Numbered from the stretch's first letter, positions 6,804 to 18,302 are shown. The stretch: 20,351 nucleotides of DNA from Candidatus Bipolaricaulota bacterium (GCA_018334595.1 JAGXLQ010000006.1:1-20351), one strand, 5' to 3'. The notes: generated by a model not told the origin, from the letters alone. A program made the numbers and translations.

Positions 6804-8972
6804 TCAATCGGCGACGTCCCGGTCTCTTCTTTTCGCAGACCGCGAATGCAACGGGACCAAGCGGACCGCCTCCAGGTCGGAGGAATCCATCTCCCGGTTG
6901 AAATCACGAAAGAAACTGTCTCGGTCCTCCAGCTTGATTAGGAACTTAAACTCCCCACCTGCCGTAGAGGGCGAGTTACCGCTCGTCACCGGGCCAAGGA
7001 CCGACTTTACTCCCCTCAATTCCTCTACGGTCTCCTTTATACGCCCGATCATATTCCCCCCATCATCGGGGTTAACACCCCCGGAGTGAAGCTCGAAGAG
7101 ATCAACGTAGGGAGGGTAGTCCAACGTCTTCCGTGACCTCAGTTCGGACCTATACAGGCGGTCCAGATCTCCCGAGAACAGGAACTCAAAGGAAGGGTTA
7201 CTCGCGTGATACGTTTCAGCAACAACCGTACCACCCTCCCTTGTCAGATCGAGTCCCCGGATTACCCGCTTAAAGTAAAACTCGGTCGAACGGTAACTTG
7301 ACCAATCCAGGACGAGGTCGGACCCGAGAAGGCAGAGGAGGTCAACCTTACCATACAGGTAGTAACTTGCGATCGCCCAGGTCCCAACCAACAGGTCAAT
7401 ATCACCGGAGAGCAGCCCCCAAGAAAGCCGGGACAGCTCATCGTAGTCACCCCCGCGGGAACTGAACCTTTCGACCCTGTACTTGGGGAAAAGGTCGTCC
7501 AACTCCCGTTCGACTTTTTCCAACCCCGGTCCGATGAATCCCAGATTCGTCCCGCCGCAGTTCGGGCAATTCAGCAGGTCCTGCCTGTAACCACAATAGG
7601 GGCATAGGCCGTAACTTCCCTCGCTGGTAAATTTCAATGGGACCTCACACTCAGGGCACCTGATTACCTCGCCACAGTCGCGACAGATCATCGCGCTGGA
7701 TGAGGAAGTCCTCTCCCCGATCAGGACGACTCTCTCGTTCTTCTCCAAACTCCGGCCGATTAAATCTATCGTCCGATTTGACATCCCGCACCCGTCGATC
7801 GCACCCGCTGCTCTGTCCTGTAATAGGTCCGTGGAGGAAACTAAATCCTTGACGGAGGAATCGATGAAGTCCGAGGCATCTCCGACCTCCCTGTCGTAGT
7901 ATGCCCCAACCGACGGGGCAGAATCACCGACCAAGACGGGGACGTCCTCGATCTCACCCCTCCGGAGGCAGACATCGACCAGGTCTCCCTTTGGGTCCTG
8001 ATCAACCAGCCGGTAGTTTCTGTGGCCCTCCCCCTCAACTATTATCCCACCGAGCTCCATGAACGGTAAATATATAGAATTTACTACACCGATAAATACC
8101 CGGACTTCGCCTGCCCGAGCCATACGCCACCGTGCGGAGGCCTCACCCGGGGTAAGACCGCTGTGAAACGGGAGGGGGCAATACCCCCTCCCGTCCAGTA
8201 TGTCGGCCATCTCCTCCGCACGGGGTATGCTGGGGGTAACGACGAGGACGCTTGCGGAGGGCGATATTCGATCGATAAAGGCCTCGTAGGCGGCCAGACG
8301 TCTCCGGAAGCTACCGTGGACGTTCAGGGTGGCAAACGCGTCGGGCGGGGCGGCCGGTGTAGGTCCGTCCAAGCTCGAATCGACCTCGAGGCCGAGTTCC
8401 GTTCCGCTGCTCTGAAAGTCCGGGACGTCCCGGCCGGCAACAAGCCCTCTCTCCACCAGAGCGTCAAGTGGCGAACGTGAACTACTCGCCTCGGCCCGGA
8501 GTCTTTTCCCCGTAAGTCGAGCGTCACTGGACAGGAGGCTTTCCAGCAATTCTACCTGTTTTGGGGCGACAGAACTCCTCTCTTCGATAAACTCCTTGAC
8601 CTCTTCGAAGGGGGCGGAGATCTCGTAGACCTTTTTTCTTCGCGGCTTGACGGATAGATTGGAGGGGACCATACGGTTAAAGACCTGTCCGAGGGGCGTA
8701 AGGGTTGATTCTGCAAGCCAGTGTCCCAGCTGAAGGAGGTTCTCGTCTAGTGGTTCCTCGACTACGAGCCCTTCAATCTCGCTCATTTCCCCCTCGTAGT
8801 CCACCTCGTCGAGAACGTCCACCACCAGGCCCCTCTCCTGGACCCCGTGAAACGGGATCTGACATATTGAACCCCTAACCACCCTCCCGCGCAGGACCGG
8901 TGGGAGAAGATAGTCGAAGGCTCGTCTAATAGGTAAAAAGACCGCCACCCGAGCGTAATTGTTAGGAGGCAT
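6804..8972 (-). CDS. priA: PriA-family primosomal protein N' lacking helicase motifs
   Basis: A 722-aa protein with the full PriA layout. The N-terminal DNA-binding domain begins VAVFLPIRRAFDYLLP. The zinc-binding domain keeps all eight cysteines (C430, C433, C439, C442, C457, C460, C469, C472). The C-terminal domain includes TLDYPPYVDLFEL. The ATPase core is eroded: the Walker A segment reads VHGSFRR (218-224) where GSGKT is expected, Walker B reads EGEGH (313-317) instead of DEEH, and motif VI reads RVIRGLDLTR (569-578) instead of QVAGRAGR. The frame is intact, so it is not a pseudogene. It probably acts in replication restart as a scaffold that binds forks and recruits the helicase loader. 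Actinobacterial PriA proteins are a known precedent for helicase-motif loss. The ATG at 8972 has no convincing ribosome site. The start lies 64 bases downstream of the Nudix gene. Confidence 0.85.
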   Translation of the reverse strand: MPPNNYARVAVFLPIRRAFDYLLPPVLRGRVVRGSICQIPFHGVQERGLVVDVLDEVDYEGEMSEIEGLVVEEPLDENLLQLGHWLAESTLTPLGQVFNRMVPSNLSVKPRRKKVYEISAPFEEVKEFIEERSSVAPKQVELLESLLSSDARLTGKRLRAEASSSRSPLDALVERGLVAGRDVPDFQSSGTELGLEVDSSLDGPTPAAPPDAFATLNVHGSFRRRLAAYEAFIDRISPSASVLVVTPSIPRAEEMADILDGRGYCPLPFHSGLTPGEASARWRMARAGEVRVFIGVVNSIYLPFMELGGIIVEGEGHRNYRLVDQDPKGDLVDVCLRRGEIEDVPVLVGDSAPSVGAYYDREVGDASDFIDSSVKDLVSSTDLLQDRAAGAIDGCGMSNRTIDLIGRSLEKNERVVLIGERTSSSSAMICRDCGEVIRCPECEVPLKFTSEGSYGLCPYCGYRQDLLNCPNCGGTNLGFIGPGLEKVERELDDLFPKYRVERFSSRGGDYDELSRLSWGLLSGDIDLLVGTWAIASYYLYGKVDLLCLLGSDLVLDWSSYRSTEFYFKRVIRGLDLTREGGTVVAETYHASNPSFEFLFSGDLDRLYRSELRSRKTLDYPPYVDLFELHSGGVNPDDGGNMIGRIKETVEELRGVKSVLGPVTSGNSPSTAGGEFKFLIKLEDRDSFFRDFNREMDSSDLEAVRLVPLHSRSAKRRDRDVAD

Positions 8973-9466
8973 AACTATCGTAAGTCAAGGAAATTTTTCT
9001 AATCGGTCTCGTTCTCCTGGTTTCCGAGGACCGGAACTACCTATCTAACTCAATTAGCCTGCTCTCAGCCCGGTTCAGGAGGTTTCGGTCGTTTTCGTAG
9101 GTAAGCCTATCCAGAGCCCGCTCGTAAACTTTCCAGCTGTAGTCAAGGTGCTCCCCGGATAACTCTACGTCTTCGGTTGAGACGTCGGCTAGGAAATATA
9201 TTACTAGCTTGTTTATCCTCTTTTTGCACCTGGTAAACGAATACCTGGACTCTTCCCGAAAGCTTCGGACGAACGAGGAGATAGAGAGCCCTGTTTCCTC
9301 ATGGAGTTCCCTGACCGCTGCTTCACGTCGCCCCTCGCCGGGTTCGACGTGACCTTTCGGAAAGCTCCAGTGGCCTCCGCTAGCGTGCTTTAACAACAGA
9401 TATTTCCGCTCTCCTGATGAGACACGGAAAGATATAACTCCTGCCGATACCTCCTGAACGCTATCT

Positions 9467-12799
<3,333 letters not shown>

Positions 12800-12842
12800 A
12801 CTGTATCCCTCCTAGGGCGACAATGCTCTGAAAATGCTGGAA

Positions 12843-13223
12843 CTACCTAAGTTCTACCTCTGCTCCAAGTTCCTCAAGCTGCGTTTTCAGTTTGTCCGCT
12901 TCTTCTTCTTCAAGACTTTCCTGGATGGTGCTCGGTAGGTCGTCGACCAGTGACTTACATTCCTTGAGTCCCTTGCCCGTGATCTCTTTGAGCTGCTTGA
13001 TGACCTTGATCTTCTTCTGACCGGGGTTGGTCAAAACTAGATCTATGGCTTCTGCTTCCTCTGCTTCCTCTCCGTTTCCACCGGCTCCACCCTGTGGAAC
13101 TGCCGCCACTGGGGCTGCTGCCTCGGCCGAAACGTCGAATTCCTCTTCGATCGCGCTAACTAGCTCCGTCAACTCTTTAATCGTCATGTCTCCCAGTGAC
13201 TCAACAATTTCTTCTGTGTCCAT
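12843..13223 (-). CDS. rplL: Ribosomal protein L7/L12
   Basis: A 126-aa acidic protein with the expected layout: an N-terminal dimerisation helix (IVESLGDMTIKELTELVSAI), an alanine/glycine-rich hinge with an acidic run (about 35-60), and the C-terminal factor-binding domain NPGQKKIKVIKQLKEITGKG with LKECKSLVDDLP. It forms the ribosomal stalk on L10 and recruits EF-Tu and EF-G. An AGGAGG site sits 7 bases before the ATG. Confidence 0.98.
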   Translation of the reverse strand: MDTEEIVESLGDMTIKELTELVSAIEEEFDVSAEAAAPVAAVPQGGAGGNGEEAEEAEAIDLVLTNPGQKKIKVIKQLKEITGKGLKECKSLVDDLPSTIQESLEEEEADKLKTQLEELGAEVELR

Positions 13224-13250
13224 TATAGACCTCCTGTGTAACTTGTAATA

Positions 13251-13278
13251 ATTATAACGGGACTCTTATCCCGGTTAA
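13251..13278 (-). promoter_or_regulatory. Possible internal promoter ahead of rplL-rpoB
   Basis: A perfect TATAAT (13251-13256) follows TTAACC (13273-13278) with a 16-base spacer. The -35 box is poor and the site overlaps the hairpin at 13256-13276, so it is tentative. It would let rplL and rpoB be transcribed beyond the upstream operon. Confidence 0.25.
13256..13276 (-). other. Hairpin between rplJ and rplL
   Basis: On the minus strand AACCGGGA and TCCCGTT pair (7 bp with one bulged C) around a TAAGAG loop, followed by an AT-rich stretch, ATAATTATTAC. It could be an RNA processing or weak attenuation site that adjusts L12 dosage. It is not a strong terminator because no clean T-run follows. 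Confidence 0.3.
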
Positions 13279-13291
13279 TATCTGAGTAAAT

Positions 13292-13810
13292 TTACTCTTC
13301 TTTCTTTTCCTCTAATTGCTTTAACACGACCGCCAGATCCTTTACCGCCGCCTTCAAGACGTAGGCGAGTTTTCTGATCGGTGACTTCAACCCCACTGCT
13401 ACCTGTGAGAGGAGCTCGTCCTTCGAGGAGAGCTTCGAGATGCTGTCTACCTCTTCGGGACGGACCAGATCTCCCTCGATCACGCCGCCTCTCGCGGTAA
13501 AGTGGTCGTATTCGTCCGCTGTGTCGGTGGATATCTTAAACGGCAAGACGGGGTCGTCGTAGCCGACAGCCATCCCCGTTGGGCCCTCGAATTGCTCGGA
13601 CAGCCCTTCAAAACCAGCTTCCTCGGCGGCAATAGCTGCCAGGGTATTCTTCACAACCTTGTATTCTACACCCTTCTTCGTGAACAACTCCCGCATGCTG
13701 TTCATCTCGTTTGCGGTCAATCCACGATAGTCGGTAAGAACTATTCCGACGGCGCTTTCAAACTTTTCCTGTAATTTTTGGACTTCTTTCTCTTTTAGTT
13801 CCGTAGGCAT
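13292..13810 (-). CDS. rplJ: Ribosomal protein L10
   Basis: A 172-aa protein of normal length. The N-terminal rRNA-binding domain contains GIVLTDYRGLTANEMNSMRE, VEYKVVKNTLAAIA and FEGPTGMAVGYDDPV; the C-terminal helix (about 150-172), rich in K and E, is where L7/L12 dimers attach. It anchors the ribosomal stalk. The start has AAGGAG about 8 bases upstream. It lies between rplA (52-base gap) and rplL. In many bacteria the L10-L12 complex represses its own mRNA; no such leader structure was identified here. Confidence 0.98.
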   Translation of the reverse strand: MPTELKEKEVQKLQEKFESAVGIVLTDYRGLTANEMNSMRELFTKKGVEYKVVKNTLAAIAAEEAGFEGLSEQFEGPTGMAVGYDDPVLPFKISTDTADEYDHFTARGGVIEGDLVRPEEVDSISKLSSKDELLSQVAVGLKSPIRKLAYVLKAAVKDLAVVLKQLEEKKEE

Positions 13811-13862
13811 GTTTCACTCCTTAAATTCTCTCTGAGCTCAGCCCTCCATCTATCAGCGATTA

Positions 13863-14567
13863 CTAGAGTAACTGCTCGTATACTTCCTCACGAAATTGGT
13901 TGACGTCGACCTTTATCCCGGGCCCCATAGTCGATGATACCGTAATCTTTTGCAGGTACCTCCCCTGGATCCCTTCGTCAGGCCTCTGTTCGTATATCGC
14001 CTTTCCTATCTCAATTAGGTTCTCTCTCAAGTCGACGACGGAAAACGAGGCCTTGCCGAACAGAACGTGAACGACCCCGTCCTTGTCAGTTCGAAACTCG
14101 ACCTGACCTTTCTTTAACCTGCTTACCGCCTCGCCTATTTCCTCGGAAACCGTATTTGACTTCGGAGAAGGCATCATACCTCTGGGGCCAAGGATACGAC
14201 CCAGACGACCAATAACACCCATCATATCAGGTGTGGAGACTACCTCGTCAAAGTCGAGCCAGCCGTCCTCGATCCGTTCCGCCGTTTCCTCGTCACCGAT
14301 GTAGTCGGCTCCCGCCTCTTCGGCCTCCCGCCTGCTCTCTCCTCTGGCGAAGGCCAGAACCGTTACCTCTTTTCCCGTCCCGTTAGGCAAGACAATGCTA
14401 CTTCTGATCATGGACTGTGACGGATTAACGCCCAGGTTAAGGGCTAGCTCCACCGTCTCGTCAAAGTCGGCTGTCGCGGTCTCTCTCAGCAGTTCAAGCG
14501 CATCGTCGATTGAATAGATATTGGCAAAGTCCACCTTTTCTGCGACTGTATCGTACCTTCTGCTCAC
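13863..14567 (-). CDS. rplA: Ribosomal protein L1
   Basis: A 234-aa protein of normal length, with L1 signatures including ETVELALNLGVNPSQSMIR, TVLAFARGE and the conserved GRLGRILGPRGMMPSPKSNT. It binds 23S rRNA at the mobile L1 stalk by the E site and often represses its own operon. The GTG start at 14567 overlaps the rplK stop as GTGA, with AGGTGG 7 bases upstream, so the two are translationally coupled. Confidence 0.98.
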   Translation of the reverse strand: MSRRYDTVAEKVDFANIYSIDDALELLRETATADFDETVELALNLGVNPSQSMIRSSIVLPNGTGKEVTVLAFARGESRREAEEAGADYIGDEETAERIEDGWLDFDEVVSTPDMMGVIGRLGRILGPRGMMPSPKSNTVSEEIGEAVSRLKKGQVEFRTDKDGVVHVLFGKASFSVVDLRENLIEIGKAIYEQRPDEGIQGRYLQKITVSSTMGPGIKVDVNQFREEVYEQLL

Positions 14568-14995
14568 GATTCGACCACCTCTACGCCCATGTTCCTGGCC
14601 GTGCCCCCGATGATGTTCTTGGCGGACTCCATCTTGTAAGTGTTCAGATCCGGAAGCTTCGTCTCGGCTATTCTCTCCAGCTGCTCTTCCGTAATCTTGC
14701 CTACCTTTTCCATGTTAGGCTGCCCAGATCCACTCGAGATACCCGCTGCCTTCTTAATCAACTCTGAAGCTGGGGGTTCCTTCGCGACGAAGGTAAAGCT
14801 CTTATCCGTATATATAGTGATGTCAACAGGTATCAACACTCCGGGTTCCTTGTCCCCAGTCTCGGAGTTGAACTTGTTACAGAAGTCCATGATGTTGACC
14901 TTGTGTTCACCGAGCGCTGGTCCCACCGGAGGCGATGGATCAGCTTGTCCAGCCGGAATCTGTAGTTTCAGCGTTGTCTCTACTCGTTTAGCCAT
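14564..14995 (-). CDS. rplK: Ribosomal protein L11
   Basis: A 143-aa protein of normal length. The N-terminal domain has LQIPAGQADPSPPVGPALGE and the proline-rich region where thiostrepton-class drugs act; the C-terminal rRNA-binding domain has GSGQPNMEKVGKI and the NIIGGTARNMGV ending. It organises the GTPase-associated centre of 23S rRNA. GGAGG precedes the ATG. It follows nusG by 12 bases and overlaps rplA by 4. Confidence 0.98.
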   Translation of the reverse strand: MAKRVETTLKLQIPAGQADPSPPVGPALGEHKVNIMDFCNKFNSETGDKEPGVLIPVDITIYTDKSFTFVAKEPPASELIKKAAGISSGSGQPNMEKVGKITEEQLERIAETKLPDLNTYKMESAKNIIGGTARNMGVEVVES

Positions 14996-15007
14996 AATTC
15001 CTCCCTA

Positions 15008-16105
15008 TTAAATTTTCTCTATCCCCTCGAAACCGATGTCTACCGGAGTCTCCCGGCCAAATATCTTTACGTTTACAGTTACCTCTTCGGTCTCCTTGTC
15101 TATCGCCGTTATCTCACCGGTAAAGTCGGCAAACGGCCCCTCGACGATCTCTACTACCTCGCCCACGTCGAAGTCAACTTCGATCCGTGGAGTGCTCGGC
15201 GCAGTCGGTGCCTCGATCAACCCGGCCAACCTCTTTATGACCTTCATCTCCTTCCCGCGAATGGGTATGGGGTGGTATCGAGAACCAACGAACCTTACCG
15301 CTCCCCGTATGTCGTCGATGAGGTCAATCATCTCCTCTTCGGGTAGGTCCATCTTGATAAAGACGTAACCGGGAAACAACCTGCGTTTTTCCACCGGTTG
15401 CACCGTAACCAGGCGTTTGTCCTTGTACTCCTTAACCTTGACCATTCCTGAGGACCGGGACTTGATGACGTCCTCCTTCTCCAGCAAATCACCTTCTTTA
15501 AGCTCGTCTCCTTCCCTGAGCCTGACCAGGTACCGTTCGGGGACGATCAACTCCTTCTCGGACCCATCGTCCAGAATTAGTTTGATCTCCTTGACCTTGT
15601 CCCTGAGAGCGATCTTCCCCTTTATATTCACGACGAACTTCTCCTCCTGATCGGAGGTCAACGGAACGCCCGACCGTATCTTCTCACCCTTCCTTATATC
15701 ACGCCTTATCCGTTTTTCGGTGGGGATCAGGTACGTCTCCTCGGTCCGGTTTGTCATCTCCACTATTACCCGCTGCAGAGGGTTTATCTCCTCTACCAGA
15801 CAATCGTAGTCAATGTGCTTGGGTTTCTTTCGGGCAATCGGGTCGTGCCGGGAAAGCCTTTCGTTGGGTTCAACCATAAGGTCGTAGTTATAAGGAACCC
15901 TGTACTCGTTAGACTTGCCACGACGACTACGAGAGGTAATCACCTCTTCGATCGGAACAACGCAGTATTCTCGCTGCCCGTTTTCGGAGAAGCTTTTTAC
16001 TTCGTCTTCAATCTCTCTTTCCTCTATCCGCCGCTCCAGTTCCTGTTTTACCTTGAGCTCGGAGCCGGCGTAAGTTTGGATAGCGTACCATTTCTTCATA
16101 AACAA
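15008..16105 (-). CDS. nusG: Transcription antitermination factor NusG with large internal domain insertion
   Basis: A 365-aa protein, about twice the usual 180 aa. The NGN domain opens with KKWYAIQTYAGSELKVKQEL and resumes at KRRLFPGYVFIKMDLP (about 240-255). Between them, roughly residues 58-238, is an inserted beta-rich, charged domain (for example IVEMTNRTEETYLIP). The KOW domain is at 311-365 (VGEVVEIVEGPFADFTG, KIFGRETPVDI). NusG binds RNA polymerase and couples it to ribosomes or Rho. The insertion has the place and approximate character of domain II of Thermotoga maritima NusG, as I recall that sequence. The TTG at 16105 has GGAG 7 bases upstream; the ATG at 16099 would give the more family-typical MKKWY start. 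It lies between secE and rplK. Confidence 0.97.
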   Translation of the reverse strand: MFMKKWYAIQTYAGSELKVKQELERRIEEREIEDEVKSFSENGQREYCVVPIEEVITSRSRRGKSNEYRVPYNYDLMVEPNERLSRHDPIARKKPKHIDYDCLVEEINPLQRVIVEMTNRTEETYLIPTEKRIRRDIRKGEKIRSGVPLTSDQEEKFVVNIKGKIALRDKVKEIKLILDDGSEKELIVPERYLVRLREGDELKEGDLLEKEDVIKSRSSGMVKVKEYKDKRLVTVQPVEKRRLFPGYVFIKMDLPEEEMIDLIDDIRGAVRFVGSRYHPIPIRGKEMKVIKRLAGLIEAPTAPSTPRIEVDFDVGEVVEIVEGPFADFTGEITAIDKETEEVTVNVKIFGRETPVDIGFEGIEKI

Positions 16106-16165
16106 CCACTTACTCCACTAAGTCCTATACCATGTCTATCGGTCGAGAAGGCGTAACGGCAATTA

Positions 16166-16360
16166 CTACAAAGACAAGAACTGTTTGATGATGCGCTGAT
16201 AGACTATATCTACACCACCAATGTATCCGGACAGAAGTACGACCATTATTATTATCAAAATGGTCATAGTAATCACTTCGGATTGGGTAGGCCAGCTAAC
16301 CTTTCTTATCTCCGATCTCACGTTCCGCAAAAATTTGTTAAATCTATTTATCCAATTCAA
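16166..16360 (-). CDS. secE: Preprotein translocase subunit SecE
   Basis: A 64-aa single-span membrane protein: an amphipathic N-terminal helix with the family motif EIRKVSWPT (about 17-25), then one membrane segment (about 29-47). It clamps SecY in the translocon. I place the start at the TTG at 16360 because a GAGGTG ribosome site (16368-16373) lies 7 bases upstream. A TTG at 16375 would extend the frame by five residues but would lie over that site. The coding sequence begins about 20 bases after the 3' end of tRNA-Trp, and it precedes nusG by 60 bases. Confidence 0.93.
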   Translation of the reverse strand: MNWINRFNKFLRNVRSEIRKVSWPTQSEVITMTILIIIMVVLLSGYIGGVDIVYQRIIKQFLSL

Positions 16361-16367
16361 AGGTAAA

Positions 16368-16373
16368 CACCTC
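16368..16373 (-). promoter_or_regulatory. secE: Shine-Dalgarno that decides the secE start
   Basis: GAGGTG on the minus strand, seven bases before TTG 16360. It overlaps the alternative upstream TTG at 16375 and so argues against that start. Confidence 0.7.
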
Positions 16374-16382
16374 AAAAAAAGC

Positions 16383-16458
16383 TGGCAGGCCCGGGAGGAC
16401 TTGAACCCCCAACCTTCGGATTTGGAGTCCGGCGCTCTGCCAATTGAGCTACAGGCCT
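16383..16458 (-). tRNA. tRNA-Trp(CCA)
   Basis: A 76-base cloverleaf including an encoded 3' CCA. The acceptor AGGCCTG pairs with CGGGCCT, the D-stem is GCTC/GAGC, the anticodon loop CTCCAAA reads CCA, and the T-loop is TTCAAGT. The outermost anticodon-stem position is a C-A mismatch. It sits inside the operon between rpmG and secE, a common bacterial placement. Confidence 0.97.
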
Positions 16459-16471
16459 GTATAAATACTGT

Positions 16472-16621
16472 CTACTTCTCCCTGTGGGCCGTATGTTTAT
16501 CGCACCACTTACAGTATTTCTGAAGTTCCAGTTTGTCATTATCGTTTCGCGGGTTTTTCACGGTGTGATAATTCTGTCTGCCACACTCGCTACATACCAG
16601 TATTACCTGTTCCTTATGCAT
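16472..16621 (-). CDS. rpmG: Ribosomal protein L33 (zinc-ribbon form)
   Basis: A short 49-aa gene between tuf and tRNA-Trp. The product starts MHKEQVILVCSECG and contains NPRNDNDKLELQKYCKWCDK. Four cysteines (C10, C13, C37, C40) make the zinc ribbon of the C+ form of L33. It is a 50S subunit protein near the E site. A GGGGAA ribosome site lies about 5 bases before the ATG. It starts 14 bases after the tuf stop. Confidence 0.96.
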   Translation of the reverse strand: MHKEQVILVCSECGRQNYHTVKNPRNDNDKLELQKYCKWCDKHTAHREK

Positions 16622-16635
16622 TTACTTTCCCCGAC

Positions 16636-17835
16636 CTATTCAATGACTTCTGTTACTACTCCCGCACCTACGGTCCTGCCACCTTCACGGATAGCGAATC
16701 TTAGTCCTTCTTCCATGGCGATGTGGTCGATGAGCTGCGCTTCGATATTTACGTTATCACCAGGCATGACCATTTCTACTCCATCCGGAAGAGTGATAGT
16801 ACCGGTTACGTCAGTGGTTCGGAAGTAAAACTGTGGTTTGTATCCGTCAAAAAACGGAGTGTGACGTCCACCTTCGTCCTTGCTCAACACGTAGACCTCT
16901 GCCATGAAGTGAGTGTGAGGGGTAATGCTACCGGGGTCTGCAAGCACCTGTCCACGCTCGATGTCTTCCTTGTCAATTCCCCTAAGCAGGACACCTACGT
17001 TGTCTCCAGCAATTGCCTCGTCCATCGTCTTGTTGAACATCTCGAGGCTGGTAGCAACGGTTTCTACGATGTCGCCGTGCAATCCAACTATCTCAATGTC
17101 GGACTGAGGAGTGACCTTCCCTCTCTCGACACGACCTGTGGCAACGGTCCCTCGTCCCTTAATGGAGAAAACGTCTTCAATTGGCATCAAGAAAGGCTTG
17201 TCTTCGTCCCTGTCGGGCAACGGAATGTACTCGTCCAGCGTCTCCACCAGTTCGACGATAGGCTTGTTGACGTCCGCCTCCGGGTCACCGTCGCTCTCCA
17301 TTGCCTCGAGTGCCGACCCCCTGATGATCGGTACGTCGTCACCCGGGAACTCGTACTCATTGAGTAACTCTCTTACTTCCATCTCCACAAGGTCGATAAG
17401 GTCGGGGTCGTCAACCATATCCGTCTTGTTCAGGAAGACCAACATAGCAGGAACACCGACTTGCCTTGCCAGCAACACGTGCTCACGTGTCTGCGGCATA
17501 GGCCCGTCAGCAGCCGACACGACTAATATGGCCCCATCCATCTGGGCCGCACCAGTAATCATGTTCTTCACGTAATCCGCGTGACCGGGTGCATCGATGT
17601 GAGCGTAATGCCTATTCTCCGTCTCGTATTCTACGTGACGGACAGCGATTGTAATACCACGTTCTTGTTCTTCGGGCGCGTTATCGATATCGTTAAACTC
17701 TTTTCCTTCTGCCAGTCCCATATTCGCCAGTACTTTTGTCATCGCGGAAGTCAAAGTAGTCTTCCCGTGGTCAATGTGTCCAATCGTTCCAATATTCAGG
17801 TGCGGCTTATCCCGCTCAAAATGTTCTTTCGCCAT
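16636..17835 (-). CDS. tuf: Elongation factor Tu
   Basis: A 399-aa GTPase that delivers aminoacyl-tRNA to the ribosome. G1 is GHIDHGKT (19-26; most have GHVDHGKT), G3 is DAPGH (81-85; usually DCPGH), G4 is NKTD (136-139) and G5 lies near GSALEAME. Domains 2 and 3 follow (VFSIKGRGTVATGRVERG, then PFFDGYKPQFYFRTTDVTG) and the end is VGAGVVTEVIE. GGAGGT lies about 6 bases before the ATG. It is downstream of three tRNA genes, the classic tufB-type arrangement. Confidence 0.99.
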   Translation of the reverse strand: MAKEHFERDKPHLNIGTIGHIDHGKTTLTSAMTKVLANMGLAEGKEFNDIDNAPEEQERGITIAVRHVEYETENRHYAHIDAPGHADYVKNMITGAAQMDGAILVVSAADGPMPQTREHVLLARQVGVPAMLVFLNKTDMVDDPDLIDLVEMEVRELLNEYEFPGDDVPIIRGSALEAMESDGDPEADVNKPIVELVETLDEYIPLPDRDEDKPFLMPIEDVFSIKGRGTVATGRVERGKVTPQSDIEIVGLHGDIVETVATSLEMFNKTMDEAIAGDNVGVLLRGIDKEDIERGQVLADPGSITPHTHFMAEVYVLSKDEGGRHTPFFDGYKPQFYFRTTDVTGTITLPDGVEMVMPGDNVNIEAQLIDHIAMEEGLRFAIREGGRTVGAGVVTEVIE

Positions 17836-17915
17836 CGTGTACCTCCTCGATGTTGTATTGTTATAAGATTACCTTTGCAAAATCATTTCTTAACCGCAGC
17901 CAGTCACTAGCGGTT

Positions 17916-17991
17916 TGGAGCCCGCGGGCGGAATTGAACCGCCGACCTTCCCATTACCAACGGGATGTTCTACCGACTGAACTACACGGGC
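17916..17991 (-). tRNA. tRNA-Thr(GGU)
   Basis: A 76-base cloverleaf with encoded CCA. The acceptor GCCCGTG pairs with CGCGGGC, the anticodon stem TCCCG/TGGGA encloses TTGGTAA (anticodon GGT), and the T-loop is TTCAATT. It corresponds in place to E. coli thrT, directly upstream of tuf. Confidence 0.97.
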
Positions 17992-18077
17992 GCTACACAA
18001 ATATAACGTAATAATATTACAAAACTATTTACGTCTCAACCGCCAAGAAACTGCTTACATAAGCATATATTTAGGGG

Positions 18078-18163
18078 TGGTGGAGGGGGAGGGATTTGAA
18101 CCCCCGAAGGCACCTGCCAACGGATTTACAGTCCGCTCCGTTTGGCCACTTCGGTACCCCTCC
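18078..18163 (-). tRNA. tRNA-Tyr(GUA)
   Basis: An 86-base class II cloverleaf with a long variable arm (TGGCAGGTGCCTTC) and encoded CCA. The anticodon loop CTGTAAA reads GTA; the acceptor GGAGGGG pairs with CCCCTCC. It corresponds to E. coli tyrU in the tuf tRNA cluster. Confidence 0.97.
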
Positions 18164-18213
18164 CAGCGAAACAACTTACGTAACCTTCTGTCCTAATACC
18201 TAATCAGTCTATA

Positions 18214-18289
18214 TGGAGCCGGCGGCCAGACTTGAACTGGCAACCTGTCGATTACAAGTCGACTGCTCTGCCGATTGAGCTACACCGGC
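18214..18289 (-). tRNA. tRNA-Thr(UGU)
   Basis: A 76-base cloverleaf with encoded CCA. The acceptor GCCGGTG pairs with CGCCGGC, and the anticodon stem GTCGA/TCGAC encloses CTTGTAA (anticodon TGT). It is the first gene after the promoter at 18303-18331 and corresponds to E. coli thrU. Confidence 0.97.
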
Positions 18290-18302
18290 CGAAAGCAGAG
18301 AA

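Noticed and set aside
8999..9036. Possible terminator between the Nudix and PriA-like genes
   Set aside because: A bulged 7-bp stem can form, but the loop is 13 bases and no T-run follows on the transcribed strand.
16361..16375. Five-residue N-terminal extension of SecE from a TTG at 16375
   Set aside because: The extension would cover the GAGGTG ribosome site that serves the TTG at 16360, and the 64-aa form already contains all SecE features.
16723..17367. 214-codon plus-strand open frame
   Set aside because: Antisense to tuf; long antisense frames are common over highly biased codon usage.
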